Assembly: GCA_022495995.1 (NCBI GenBank)
Contig: JAFEMH010000732.1
Span: 372,001 to 436,000, forward strand
Direction of reading: 5' to 3'
DNA length: 64,000 nt
From: Adenophora triphylla var. japonica
Lineage: Eukaryota > Streptophyta > Magnoliopsida > Asterales > Campanulaceae
In this document: positions 1-10,911 of the stretch, one piece after another
Position numbering within the stretch: the stretch's first letter is position 1
Layout: each line of letters starts with the position of its first letter
Notes under the pieces: generated by a model
What the model was told of the DNA's origin: nothing
The model's database searches: none
What the model saw: only the letters and a program-made list of their open reading frames with translations
Position numbers and translations under genes: made by a program

Positions 1-1912
1 GGGTCGAGTTCCTCGGCTGCTTGCTCGGCTCAATTGTCTCCGCCCACAGAGGCGCGGGCACAGCGGGGGAAAGATGGTACTCGGGGCGGGAACATCTAAA
101 GGGTCACTCGGGGTCCCGCTCTCGGTGCCCGCGAGCGTTTGATTGTTCGGAGTCCGTTAGTTCGCACTTTTCCCAGTCACAAACTACTTCGGGGACGCGA
201 ATCGCGCTCCTCACTAATTCAACGGCGTTCAGAGCCGAGCCTCTCTCGCGGGGAAACACACAAAACCCCCGTCACAAAATTTCTCGGCCCTCTTGGTATC
301 CCCCAACACCAAAACATCACCGTTCCTTTTTACCCTTTTATCCTTGGCCTCCCACAATCGGGGTGGGACAAAAGGCCCCCATTGGGATTTTTCACGAAAT
401 ATTGGAAGCACTCGAGGATAACCTAAGCCACCCGTAGCCTACCTTCCTAAATATCCCCCTGTCCAGTTTACAAACAGCAAACGGATCTGGAGTGCTCCCG
501 TCTCCTAACTCATGGGACGGCGGGGTCCAAACTCTCGAGTAGTCATTATTCGAAACCGAAAAAGAAAAACGAAGGAGATGAAGAAGAAAACACCCAGCGT
601 TACTTACGAGAGAAAGATTGAGAGAAGGATTCGGAAAGCGGTAGCACGAAGATCGCGGCAAGAAATTTCTCTCTCAAGGCTCTGAAGGTTTGGAAAGCGG
701 TAAAAAGGGTTTGAGGTTTAAGGGTTTGATATTTATAAGGCCTACCTATACGGGTTGACCGTTAACCCGTATTAATTATCCCACAAATCCTACCTCGGAC
801 CACTGAACCGTCTCAGCGTTTGAAAATTCGAAAAATTAAATACCCTTTGCATTTATTGCCCCCACTTGAATGAGTGACACGTACCCTGTACGTACCACTA
901 ACCCGTCTTTTCATACGCGAGGGCCCGCTGTTAGCAGGGAGGCACGCCATACGAGGACCACGTGTCACTCATTTGGTGCCTTAGAACGTTCCGCTTTGGC
1001 CCGTAGGGCCAAGCAACGGACAACAAAAAGCGCTAACACCGGTGCTCGCTCGAGGAACAATTGGAGCAAGCCAGGAGCTTCTAGTAGCTCCTCACTCGAG
1101 ACCATAAATAATCACACTTGGAGCTAGGGGCCATTGATGAGCCCGAATCTCTTTGGACCGGACCGCGCTCGGTCTAGTCCAAGGAACCGGTGACGTAGCG
1201 GTTCCTAGGCCGTTGGAGGGAAGGCCGCGGACAAATAGGCCACTTGTGGTCGAGCCGTGTCCTCCTCGCATCGTCCCATCGAGGACCATTGGGACCACTC
1301 GGCTGGATCCGTGCCGCATGAGTCATGCCGGCATCAACCGTGCTCGCGTCATATATCTTTGGCCGCGGGCACAACGTTGGCCGCGGGCACATCTTTACGG
1401 TTAATGTCAAGCCTTGCGAGCAAGTTAGCTTACGCTCGGGCTCGACAGCCACTGCAGCTCCCCATCACGCATTCAATGCGGCTCGGTCCGCGCCTACTAT
1501 TCCATTTAATGCACTAAGCCGGCTACACGGCTCATGTCACTTTCAGCCATGTCCCACCTGGACAGTCAATGTTCCCTCACGACGGGACCAATTAGGCTGC
1601 GGACTCGTGTAGGCGGTGAATGCGAAAGTGCCCCCAGGGTGATCTCGTGCTTAACCTCAGCAAGCACCGTGGCATTGCCTATAAATAGAAGGCATTTACC
1701 CCCTTGGGCAAGGTAAGTTCCATAGACAATTGAGTAAGCTCTTTTACTCTCTAAACCTAAACACACACACACTCCAAAGGTATTCAAAGCCTTATTACTC
1801 AAGATTCTTACTCTCACACCCGGCACGAGTTGGAGTAACATCCAACTTCGACCTTAACGGTGCTTGTTTGTGTTGTGATCTGAGTCATCAAACCACCAAA
1901 TATATCCAATGA
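1..1912 (+). mobile_element. GC-rich LTR-retrotransposon-like sequence (probably LTR, left end outside window)
   Basis: This block is much more GC-rich than the AT-rich DNA after it and has no sustained coding frame. It looks like a plant retrotransposon LTR: it has a TATA box (TATAAATA at 1680-1687), a short direct repeat (TTGGCCGCGGGCACA twice near 1360-1395), and a leader-like tract of short pyrimidine-rich sequence and microsatellite after the TATA. An inverted repeat AATGAGTGACACGT / ACGTGTCACTCATT lies near 869-882 and 959-972. Neither the left boundary nor a primer binding site can be fixed here. It could be a solo LTR, the end of a large non-coding (LARD-type) element, or unrelated GC-rich DNA. 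Confidence 0.45.
1680..1687 (+). promoter_or_regulatory. TATA box of the LTR-like block
   Basis: TATAAATA lies in a locally GC-rich context and is followed about 60 bp on by a pyrimidine/CA-rich leader. This matches the promoter-to-R-region arrangement of plant LTRs. Function is inferred from the motif only. Confidence 0.4.
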
Positions 1913-2356
1913 GATATCACCGAACCAGCTCACGGCCAGAAAACCGTGGCGTCATCACTCGTCATCTCCTTGATTTTGGCCATGGCAACAACAGAAGGAA
2001 TCGTTCACCCAATTTGAATGGAGATATTATTCCTCATCCGTGTATCCGTGTTTCATTTTTATTTCCATTGTCTCTCGCCCTTGTTCATGCGGCATTAGGC
2101 ATAATCCGTATCACCCCTTCAATCGCCTTCTCTCCTACTCCAGTGGGTTTTAGGACCGTTTGTGAATATTTCCGTTGTCATATGTCATTGAACCAAACTA
2201 ATGAAGCAAAAAATGGACGGTACCGGATACCTAACCTAATTCGTCGATAACGTGATGTTGTATTTTTGGACGAACGAATGGACGAACTGCTGCTAAGGCC
2301 CGGAGAGTTACCCCACGCAAATCCTCCAACGTGAGAGAGAGAGTGAGAATCGTGTA
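1913..2356. other. Non-coding stretch after the LTR-like block
   Basis: I find no conserved domain, RNA gene or clear repeat here. It may be internal sequence of the retroelement to its left or host intergenic DNA. A GA-rich run near 2333-2347 precedes the MITE. Confidence 0.3.
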
Positions 2357-2593
2357 TACTCCCTCCGTCCCACGATAATATGCAAAAAAACCCCTATTGA
2401 ATTTTGGACGTCCCACAATAATCTGCACTTTCCCAAAATGAAAATGGGACCCACTTCTCTATATTCACAACACTTTTCAAATTTACTATTCTCTCCACTC
2501 ATTCTCTCTTCTATTTTACTTTTACACTCACAACACATTACTTTTATCCACACTGACACAAAAAATACATACATTTGTGGGACGGAGGAAGTA
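2357..2593. mobile_element. Stowaway-type MITE
   Basis: The element starts TA-CTCCCTCCGTCCCAC and ends GTGGGACGGAGGAAG-TA, an inverted terminal repeat flanked by TA as in Tc1/mariner-related Stowaway MITEs. The inside is AT-rich and non-coding; short ORFs across it are artefacts. Confidence 0.85.
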
Positions 2594-3202
2594 GATTAAA
2601 TCGGGAGAGGAGGCGTATTATAATTATAATACGGAGAGAGTATGCACCTTCTTTTTGGGTGAGATCACTCCTTATATATCTATATGATGAAGGTGAGAGC
2701 ATGGAGGAGATAATTGGTCCTTATCTTCTCCTAGATTTTAGGGATAAGGTAATGAGTTGTCATAATTAATTAATCATTATCTATAAATTATCAACCCTTT
2801 ATTTCATGTAATTATTATGCAGAATATTTCGTTCACCATTATTTATTATCCTACTTTTTATCCCTTTGAAACATTAGTGATTTTGACCATCATATCCTCT
2901 AACCCGCTTGCAGATGTTTACCTATTTCATTATTTTTGCAAATTCTTATTACTACGGGAAGAAATACTCTTTCAAGTAGGCCCAAATATCGAATCGGAAC
3001 ATTGGAAAGAGGGAGTATAAAGTTGGAACTCGGTTTTTGTTAGTGGATTAGTCCGTGAAGCCCCATTTTGGACTGGGCTTTTTCGCTTTACTAGCCCAAA
3101 TATAGGTCAGCCTTTTATGAATAAATTTGTGATTTAGTGTGGGTTTGGGAGTGTAGCATTCCAAACGCTTGGCTAAACTCGCCACAATTGAATAACTTGT
3201 TG
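2594..3202. other. AT-rich intergenic DNA, nothing recognised
   Basis: No domain, RNA gene or repeat was recognised. The last nine bases (AACTTGTTG, 3194-3202) are the left target-site duplication of the Mutator-like element that follows. Confidence 0.5.
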
Positions 3203-3363
3203 GACAAATTACAAAATATGACCTAATATTCATGAAACCAATTTGGAGTCTGACTTTTTAATTTTGGCAATTTAGGGTTTTTTGACATAATTTGTTAAAA
3301 AAATCAGTTAAATTACATATAACTTGACTTACGTGTGATAACCAAATTGAATTAATTTTATAT

Positions 3364-4148
3364 AAATAGTTGTTTTAAAGGGTTAAAATAAGTTTATAAA
3401 AATGAAAGAGATGTGAATAAAACAAAACATTTTTTGTATAATAACTCAACCCTATTTTTTTATTTTGAAAAATATAATCCTTCCCAATTTCTATTCTGAA
3501 ACCCCAATCTTCCCAAATCATACCCTTCATCTTCTTTATCCATCAGTACACCCCCACTACCCATGGCCGCAGCCCCATCCCAACCTTTTCCACTACCAAC
3601 ACTCCTCTCCTAGATCATATGTTCGTGTTCTTGCGTATTCTTGCGTGTTTTTTTTAATATGGATTAAAAATATTTGCCGAAAAAAAATGATGGTTTGGAG
3701 TTATTTTTTATTGGTTGCAAATTGGTAGGGTGGAGAATATTAAGAGCTCGAATCTTAAAATATGAGAAGATGGTGGCTGATTGGATGGTAATGAATTTTG
3801 AATACAGTAAGAGGAAAAGGGTAATGATGGTGGTGATGGGGGGTGGCGGATGTATGATGGTGGTAGCAGATGAGTGGCTAGAAAAAGGAAGAAGGGTTGA
3901 AGGGGGATATTATGGAAAAATAAACTTTTTGTAGATAAGTATTGATTTAATTTCTTATATAAAAGGTTTTTTTTAAAATAACATTGTCAAAAAAAGTAGT
4001 TGAAATCTTGTGAAAAACTAGTTTTTTCATAACATAAAAAAAAACTAGTTTTTAAACACTAAACCTAACTATTAAGATGGATGAACAATGATGAAAACTA
4101 GTTTTTTCATAATATTTTGAGAAAACTAGTTTTTCACAAGACCTACTC
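3364..4148. mobile_element. Insertion within the left TIR of the Pack-MULE
   Basis: This segment has no counterpart in the right TIR, so it entered the left arm after the MULE was formed. It is AT-rich and contains several copies of GAAAAACTAGTTTTT, a self-complementary word also seen at the ends of elements near 34.2 kb and 45.1 kb. Boundaries are accurate to perhaps 10 bp. No coding capacity is recognised. Confidence 0.45.
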
Positions 4149-4734
4149 TCCATATAAAATTAATGGAAAAAAAATATACTATTCACTTTTTACGTGTTTC
4201 ACCACTGAACTATTTTTTTTTATTTTTTTTTGCATACAACACGTTGAATTAATTTATTTTTCATCCATGATTACTATTACTAACGGGGTTACTTTTTTCC
4301 CATTAAATAATCATGTGCAACGCATGTGGTCATATTTTAAAAAAGTATTTTCGGTACTTCCCTCTTATTAACTTTTTGTGGATTTAAATTGTTGTAAATT
4401 AGTCCCTGACTTATTAATCTTTTCATATGTCGCTAATCTTCTTTTATTTTTCACTTTAGCTATTTTATAATTACTTTTGTTTTCAATTACATTATCTTTC
4501 CCATTAAATATATCACCAACACCCACCACCACCCACCACTCACCACCATTTGTCACCACTTTCTTCCACCGTCTGGCCACCACCTTCTGCCCCAATCTCA
4601 CCACACCAAAAGACGTCATCCTAAATTTGTTCAAAACCCAAAAACTTCAAAACAACAAAAATATCAAACATTTCAAACTCAAACAACCAAAATTGAAAAC
4701 CCAGATTCGTCATCAACCACTACAGTTTGAACGG

Positions 4735-5140
4735 AGAGGCCGAGGAAAAGAAGGGAAAGAACCATAGCGTCGGAGTAATCAGAGGGGAGAGAGAGATTTG
4801 ATTAAGCGATATAGGGTTTAATCTTATCGACAACAGTGGTGAAGACATGGTAAGAAAGGTCATAAAGGGAGCGCCATTGGGTGTCGCGAAGAGGGGCTTC
4901 CCTGGCCCATATACGTTTAGTGGAGAGGGCTCGAAAGGCGGAGACGGAGAATTGAGAGGCAGAGGGTAAAGGTGGGGGAGCGGAGGAAGGAGAGGAAGGG
5001 CGAGAGTAGGGGAGGTAAGAGGGGACGAAGCGATGGTGAAGAAGAGGAGATGGGCGGCGGAGGTGGAAGTGAGGAGGGAGAAAGGGGTGGAGGAAGAGGT
5101 GGTGGCGGCGTGGCTGTCGGAGGGAGGTGTTTGGGTCAAG
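4735..5140 (-). pseudogene. Captured fragment of a PIF/Harbinger-derived (ALP1-like) plant gene
   Basis: One minus-strand frame from about 4970 down to about 4735 reads as real protein. It contains RALSTKRIWAREAPLRD, QWRSLYDLSYHVFTTVVDK, then after an in-frame TAA (4802-4804) NLSLPSDYSDAMVLS. From memory this order matches the N-terminal half of a plant PIF/Harbinger-transposase-derived nuclear protein (ALP1-like; Arabidopsis At3g19120 type). The upstream part, rich in Ser, Pro and Leu, lies in another frame, so at least one frameshift is present. Homology stops near 4735, well before the region where the catalytic DDE domain would be. The fragment sits between MULE TIRs and is probably not functional. 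The family assignment needs a protein search. Confidence 0.6.
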
Positions 5141-5689
5141 TTGATTTTGGAAGAGGGGTGGGTGGGGTCTTGATTTAAGTTAGGGTTTTATTTTTAGTTT
5201 AAGCTCCTAAACCTTTTTAAAAGATAGTTTAAACTTTGTTAATTTGATTTTTAATTTTATACTAAACTACCGAAAATATCTCTGAAAAAATGTCACATAC
5301 AATGGCACATATCTTTTTAAAGAGGAAAAACTAACCCCGTTAGTAAAAGTGACCGTTGTATGCAAAAATAAATTAGTTTAATGTGTTGTATGCAAAAATA
5401 TATTAGTTTAATGTGTTGTATGAAAAAAAATCAGTTTATTGGTGAAACACGCAAAAATTGAATAATATAGTGATTTTATTTGCATTTTTTCCTAAAATTA
5501 ATACAATTTGGTAATCACATGCAACTCACATATAATTTAACTGACTTTTTAATGAATTCCGTTAAAAGCCCTGAACTGAGCAAAAAATGTCACATTAGAC
5601 TCTAAATTGCCAAAATTGAAAAGTCAAACCTCAAATAGATATCTCCTGTGAACTTTAGCCCCTATTTTGTAACTTGCCCCAACTTGTTT

Positions 5690-5945
5690 GGATGGAAAAC
5701 CTGGGTTTCCGTTGGGCGCTCTCAGGACGCAGGATTTTGCGTTTTCTAAGAATCTGCTCTCCAGCTTTTTCAATGGCCGCCAGACATCAGACATGTACAC
5801 CATTGAACAAAAGGTTCTACAGTCTGAGCCGAGGTATGTTTTCTTCTCAAGTACATGTCTGTTCTGCTTGTGTTTGGGACTTCTATTCATTAGAAAGATG
5901 GTAATGGTATGCACTCCAGGTGTTTGTATTTTTGCCTGACCCATG
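5690..5945 (+). other. Exon-like fragment of unknown gene
   Basis: Next to the right target duplication of the Pack-MULE, one plus frame stays open to about 5832 and ends at a donor-like site (CCGAG then GTATGTTTTC). The predicted peptide includes QDFAFSKNLLSSFFNG and MYTIEQKVLQSEPR. Its codon-like composition differs from the AT-rich surroundings. I do not recognise it and found no partner exons, so it may be a broken host exon or chance. Confidence 0.2.
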
Positions 5946-6020
5946 TTCTTGTATCTAATTGCTTATTTTGATAAACAAGCACTTAAATCGGTTGAAGCCG
6001 GATTTGAGCTCACAAACATA

Positions 6021-6273
6021 TACTCCCTCCGTCCCAAAATGATCTTCTCTCTTTTTTTACTGTTACTAAAAACTTTGAGCAATAATTTTAGGTCGATTTA
6101 ATTATTCTCTCTTTTTTTACCATTACTACTAGAAACTTTGAGCAATAATTTTAGGTCGATTTAATTATACAAATGAAAATCTAAAACTTGTTATTGATAT
6201 ACCATCAACAATACTATCAATAACAAATTTTAGATTTTCATTAAAATAAAATTATTTTGGGACGGAGGAAGTA
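6021..6273. mobile_element. Stowaway-type MITE with internal duplication
   Basis: Termini are TA-CTCCCTCCGTCCCAAAAT and ATTTTGGGACGGAGGAAG-TA. The inside contains two near copies of a unit of about 60 bp (around 6045-6105 and 6105-6170) sharing CTTTGAGCAATAATTTTAGG. It lies about 300 bp downstream of the endoglucanase stop codon. Confidence 0.85.
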
Positions 6274-6579
6274 TACAAACAGCCACTTGTGTGCTTCCCT
6301 CACACCTAGTGTTTCCCAATGACCACCAGGGTTCTCTTTAGATTAATCCATGACTAAATGCACATAAGTGATATCTAAGCTTCATTTAGGCAAAATGATA
6401 ATGCAAGTGAATGAAAGAAATGTGATCATCAAGCTAAAATCATAATTCAAATACGATATCATTTTGAAATCATACTTAATTTGTTACAAGACAACACAGT
6501 CATATCCTAAATTCATCTTGTTCACACATAAACTTCTTCAGAAACAACAAAAATAACCACATTTAAAACTACTTTCTAC
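6274..6579. other. 3' flank of the endoglucanase gene
   Basis: AT-rich DNA downstream of the minus-strand stop codon. It should contain the 3' UTR and poly(A) site. I did not find a perfect AATAAA in the sense orientation, so the site is not marked. Confidence 0.35.
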
Positions 6580-9500
6580 TTATGCATTGTAGCTTCTAGC
6601 CAAGTATGCTAATGGTCCCACTAAAGATGCCGCAATATACGTCGCAGGTTCAGAATGACTATAATCCGTCCTATCATCTTTATAGAAATCATTCTGGTTC
6701 GGACCTCCAACCACAGCTCCGGTCAAAACGTTAGGATTAGTGTTAGAGGTATAAAAGAACAATTGAAACCCACCTTCACAACCAAATGATTGTCTATGGA
6801 TGGTATACGAGGGCAATGATGATCCTCTGTGATGAACTCTTTTCGGATAACTTCTCCCGTAACCTACCATATATGACATTTGCATCGGGTTTTCTCCTAA
6901 AATATAGTCCACCTGAAATTAAAATTCGAAAAATTAAGTCAACTTAAAGTCAACAAAATCAATGGTTGATATAAGATTATATAGCAGACCTGTTTCTTTG
7001 CAAGATTACGCAGGGCACTTGGCATGACTTGCATGTTCCCACAGTAAAAGGTGCGTTTTGTTGCGGCCATGTATTTGGCATAGGTTGTAAGTAAGAAGGT
7101 TATGGATGTTACATATTGGAGATTACTTTGATCTAGTTTGTACATTAGACCCCCTGCATCAAATTTCAACAAGTATTAAACATTAAGTATCAAGAAATAT
7201 TGATATATTCATGTCTTATGTATATATAGGACGCACACACACACTAAATTAATTTCGTAGGTGAACTTTTTCTTATACGACAACTATTTATGAAGCACGT
7301 GTCTATTCGTACCTCTTGTATATTGGGTAGTTGAAGATGGAGAACTCGGAAGAATTTTACACATGAAATTCTCGGCTTGTTGTCTAAATGGTTCAAAAGC
7401 CGGATCTTTTGTCAACAAATTCCTCTGCAAAAGCAAGATAATTTTAAGAAATTCAAGAACAAATGCAGAGTATTTGCAGACACAAACATATACAAATTAT
7501 GCTATGTATTTTGTTTGTGTGATAAGAATATGGTCATTTTTACCCTTGATAGTAGAACCCAAGCACCAGCAAATTTGTTATCCCAACTAAATATATCAGG
7601 TACGTCGTTAGCTCCAATAGATTTTATGAAGTTAAAGTAACCTGCATCATTTGTTGCTCTTAGCAGCCATGCAGCTCCCCATACCAATTCATCCTGACAA
7701 ATTCAAAAACTGTCAGGTCGAAATACAATGTATATATATATATATGCGTGTGTGTGTATAATTAATACGCGCGTATACGTTTGAAAGAAAGGTACCTTAT
7801 AACCCGAATAGGAGCAATAAAAGGGACAAGCCGCAGAGCCAAGTGAGTCACTATAAGACCCTCTATACTGACTAGCAAACTGAAAAACATTCTTAGCCGT
7901 TCCAAGAAGCAATTTTGAGTATCTTGGGTCAACTTTACGGAAAACCATAGATGCGGCAGCTAAAGCAGCTGCAGTTTCGCCAGCAACATCCGAACCCGGG
8001 TTGCTGGCAGAAACGGAGTAGACGGATCGGACGGTATCCATATCCTCTGGCCTCTCCCAACACTTGTGATCAACATTAGGGTCACCCACACCAACATAGA
8101 GTTTTCCAGGGGTGGCCCTGGCACATTTTAAAAGGTAGTCAGTGCCCCAACGGATTGCAGCTCTTGCTGATTGTAGTTGGGGGCCCATGGGCTTTCCATG
8201 TTCTAAGGCTCCCCAAGATAACATTGTGACGGTGAATGCCATTGGGAAATTGAATTTGACATTGTCTCCAGCATCATAGTAGCCTCCTGTTAAATCTACC
8301 TGCAAATTAAAAGTCATAAAATTTAAGTATCTTATAAAATGTTGCCCAAATTCTGCAGCAGATTATATTTACGATGGACACCTAGATGTGATGTTATACA
8401 AGTAAGTATATGTTGGTTGATTGGTTTTAAAATAAATAAAAATGTATTTCTTTTAAATAAATTTTGTCTAGAATATATTTTGGGGCCCACATTTAAAACC
8501 AATAGATAAAATAAAATATTTAAATTGAAAATTGGAAATAATAGTGTGTCGAAAAGTAGATTGTTGATTGTTCTGATCACATGCTTCCCACAAGGTGAGA
8601 CAAACAAGTAACTAAAATAGTAAGTAAATAAATTAATAGAAAAGGAAATGTCTATTTTTCAGCTTTATATGCTTTTATTTTCTCCTGTCTTTTTCTCTGT
8701 GTCTTCCCTCCGAAGAACCCAATGCGTACCGGTCATGTCCATTTTATTTCATTATCATACTCACACACATATTCCTTTTTTAACTCCGGTATTTAGCAAA
8801 TAAAATTGAATATTTCGTAATAAAACAGAAAATTATGCCAATTTATTTTTTTGTTTTACTTTAGTGCTTGCTTATTTGGTTAAATAAAACAAAACGGACA
8901 TTCTATTTTAGTATAAATTTTCATCTATTATTAGTTGGGATAATATTAACATTAACATTAAATCGAATCACTATTCTTGCATACTAAACGAGTATTATAA
9001 TTTAGACAAAATTTTCAAATTCCATAGGTAGTTTGGGGAAGACGAAAGTGCCTAACACCGACCGCTTTGTCCTAATATAATATAAATCAGCAAAAAAAAA
9101 AAAAAAATTGCTTTTGAATCAACAATAAATTTTTAAAAAATATATTGTAATTTATTTTGCGACAGAGAGACTATTTTAGTAAACTCTTGTTTTGTTCTCA
9201 TTGGTGTTCAAATGCTAAGCACCAACTCAGAGTTGGAATCAAGATTTTTGTTCTGGAGAATGTAGCATTAGAAGGAATATAAAGATTCTTAGGACAAATT
9301 TACCGTTATACAAGTCCAAATTTTTAAAAAATATTAAATTAAATGCAACATTTATTACGAAGCAAAAGGGCTTCTGTCTCATTTTGAAGAGGAAGTTGCA
9401 AACATTTAAATTCATAACAATAACAAGAAGAAAATATATAATTTAAATTAACCAGAAAATGAAGGTTAATATTGTACATTGATTGAGAAAAAAAGAAGAA

Positions 9501-9754
9501 GGTAGTGAACGTACATGTGCTAGAGCACCATCGTTGAGAGCCGAGACGGTCCGCCATGCAACTAGGTGATTAGTTGCCGGAGTCCGGCCGGACCTCTGGG
9601 CCTCGAAGTACATGAACGATTTTGCAAGGGCATCCCTGTAATTTTGGGTTCCTTGAACTTGTGAAACAAAGAAATTGCCCAAAATCAAGAAGAGGAAGAA
9701 GAGGAAGTAAGAGGAAGTGGAAGCTCCACCACCCTTTATCATTACGGATGCCAT
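6580..9754 (-). CDS. Endo-1,4-beta-glucanase, glycoside hydrolase family 9 (secreted, class B type)
   Basis: Predicted to hydrolyse beta-1,4-glucans in the cell wall. Six exons join with GT-AG introns: 9515-9754, 7796-8299, 7544-7693, 7313-7424, 6990-7153 and 6580-6912, giving about 500 aa, the usual length for class B GH9 enzymes without a carbohydrate-binding tail. Residues about 10-35 form a hydrophobic signal peptide. GH9 hallmarks are the catalytic-base motif YYDAGDN (87-93), [24 protein letters not shown], the active-site HHRGSS (417-422) and DRTDY...SEPATY with catalytic Asp and Glu near 470-478. An ATG 27 bases upstream (9781) would add nine residues. I chose 9754 because a TATAAATA at 9802-9809 would put the transcription start near the upstream ATG. 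The usual WRGDSG motif reads [10 protein letters not shown] here, losing a conserved Asp. No membrane anchor of the KORRIGAN type is seen. Confidence 0.93.
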
Positions 9755-9801
9755 GCTGCTTTTTTTTTGTTTCCCTTCCAACTGAACTTAACTAACCCCT
9801 T

Positions 9802-9809
9802 TATTTATA
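9802..9809 (-). promoter_or_regulatory. Putative TATA box of the endoglucanase gene
   Basis: TATAAATA on the minus strand, with CCAATTGG about 8 bp further upstream. It is about 50 bp from the chosen ATG (9754) and only about 20 bp from the alternative ATG (9781). That spacing favours initiation at 9754. Confidence 0.45.
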
Positions 9810-9930
9810 TTACTACCAATTGGCCCTTCCTTTTTGTTACTCAAACCTATCCATAAATAAGCGACTATTCATATGATTTTGTATCTAAAAATAAGTGAAA
9901 TTACTTTTATTTTATTTTTGAAAGGAAAGT

Positions 9931-10083
9931 GCAATATATTAGGAAGTTAATAAAGTTACCATTAAGATATATTCTTTCTATTTCAAAAAGTTTCAAATTG
10001 AATTGAATGACCTATTTTATGATTATAATCAAAATGTTTATTATACTTTGCAATATATTAGGAAGTTAATAAAGTTACCATTA
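9931..10083. repeat. 34-bp direct repeat, two copies 119 bp apart
   Basis: A 34-base word beginning GCAATATATTAGGAAG occurs at 9931-9964 and again, apparently identical, at 10050-10083, upstream of the endoglucanase promoter. It may be a tandem segmental duplication or the scar of a repeat insertion. Confidence 0.7.
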
Positions 10084-10231
10084 TTTTCAATTGTTTATTA
10101 TATGGTGTAAAACTAAAATTTTGAAAGTGAATAATCGAAATGTTTATAATTTTTTCTATTAAAAAATAAACATTTTCAAAATGAACCTAATATTCAAAAT
10201 GGTCATTTATTTTGAGCGACAGTATTTTATC

Positions 10232-10400
10232 GGCCAAAAAGAGTTGTAGCTCGAGTGGTCACCTGATATCTCTATCCATACGAGAGTTTAGGAGTTCAAA
10301 CTCCACCGAATACATTTTATTGCACTTCCAAGTGTCACTCTAGTAATATATTAAGTCATTAATTAATAAAAAACCTAATTTAAAAGGTTATATTATTTTA
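10232..10400 (+). mobile_element. tRNA-derived SINE-like unit
   Basis: A box A-like sequence (TGTAGCTCGAGTGG) is followed about 50 bp later by a box B-like sequence (GAGTTCAAACTCC), the internal RNA polymerase III promoter layout of tRNA-derived SINEs. No cloverleaf can be folded, so it is not a tRNA gene. The A-rich end and target duplications are unclear, so the boundaries are approximate. Confidence 0.45.
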
Positions 10401-10427
10401 TTGGATGTCAGGCAACAGTTTTACTAC

Positions 10428-10526
10428 TAGCTCTGTTCCAAAATAAATGATCAAAAAATTTCAAATTCGCTTTTAGGCAAGAATAAATTAAATTTTTTGT
10501 CATTTATTTTGAGACAGGAGAAGTAT
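10428..10526. mobile_element. Short degenerate Stowaway-like MITE
   Basis: AGCTCTGTTCCAAAATAAATG and CATTTATTTTGAGACAGGAG are imperfect inverted ends about 95 bp apart. They resemble decayed versions of the CTCCCTCCGTCC termini elsewhere in the window. Confidence 0.5.
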
Positions 10527-10761
10527 TATTTAAGAGGGCTAAATCTCATTTATAATAATTTATAGTATCAAATGATGACAACCCCAGTGATAAAAAATGT
10601 GGTAAATAGAAATAATACAAGAGGTTGGATCTCATGGTTTGGAATAAAAAAGTATCATTTACAATGTGTACTTGCTATTTGCTATGATGTAAGTTTAGAA
10701 AGTAAATAGTAAAAAATATTCATAAATAAATGTCTATTTTTAATTTTAATATGAGTTACTA

Positions 10762-10911
10762 AAAACTACCTCTATTAAGGATCATATTTTATAACAATAA
10801 AATAAATAGAGAAAAATATTTGGTAAAAAAATGTTAAAGGACAGGTTTTTTTTTACAATTTGACATATAAATTCTAAATTTTAGACATTCATTAGGGACA
10901 GAGGTAGTAAC
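10762..10911. mobile_element. Degenerate Stowaway-like MITE
   Basis: CTACCTCTATTAAGG at the left and TAGGGACAGAGGTAG at the right are imperfect inverted ends with an AT-rich core. The call rests on these ends only. Confidence 0.4.

Larger units (their letters stand above)
3203..5680. mobile_element. Pack-MULE: Mutator-like element with long TIRs and captured gene fragment
   Basis: The ends are long degenerate inverted repeats. The left arm (3203-3363, continuing 4149 to about 4410) aligns with the reverse complement of about 5215-5680. Shared blocks include AATTTTGGCAATTTAG, AAAGTCAGTTAAATTA-like sequence, GTGTTTCACC, CATACAACAC and ACTAACGGGGTTA. The flanks are AACTTGTTG (3194-3202) and AACTTGTTT (5681-5689), a 9-bp duplication with one mismatch, as Mutator superfamily elements make. 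The left arm is interrupted by about 0.78 kb. There is no transposase; the interior instead holds a coding fragment of a host-type gene on the minus strand. TIR length, 9-bp duplication and captured cargo together define a Pack-MULE. Confidence 0.8.

Noticed and set aside
1..500. Possible rDNA or organellar DNA because of high GC
   Set aside because: No 18S, 25S, 5S or plastid landmark sequence is present; the texture is LTR-like.
4972..5178. Plus-strand Gly/Arg/Glu-rich ORF
   Set aside because: It is the antisense shadow of the captured minus-strand ALP1-like fragment; its composition comes from a Ser/Pro/Leu-rich sequence read backwards.
10245..10320. Possible tRNA gene
   Set aside because: Box A and box B words are present but no acceptor stem or anticodon arm pairs, so it is better read as a tRNA-derived SINE.
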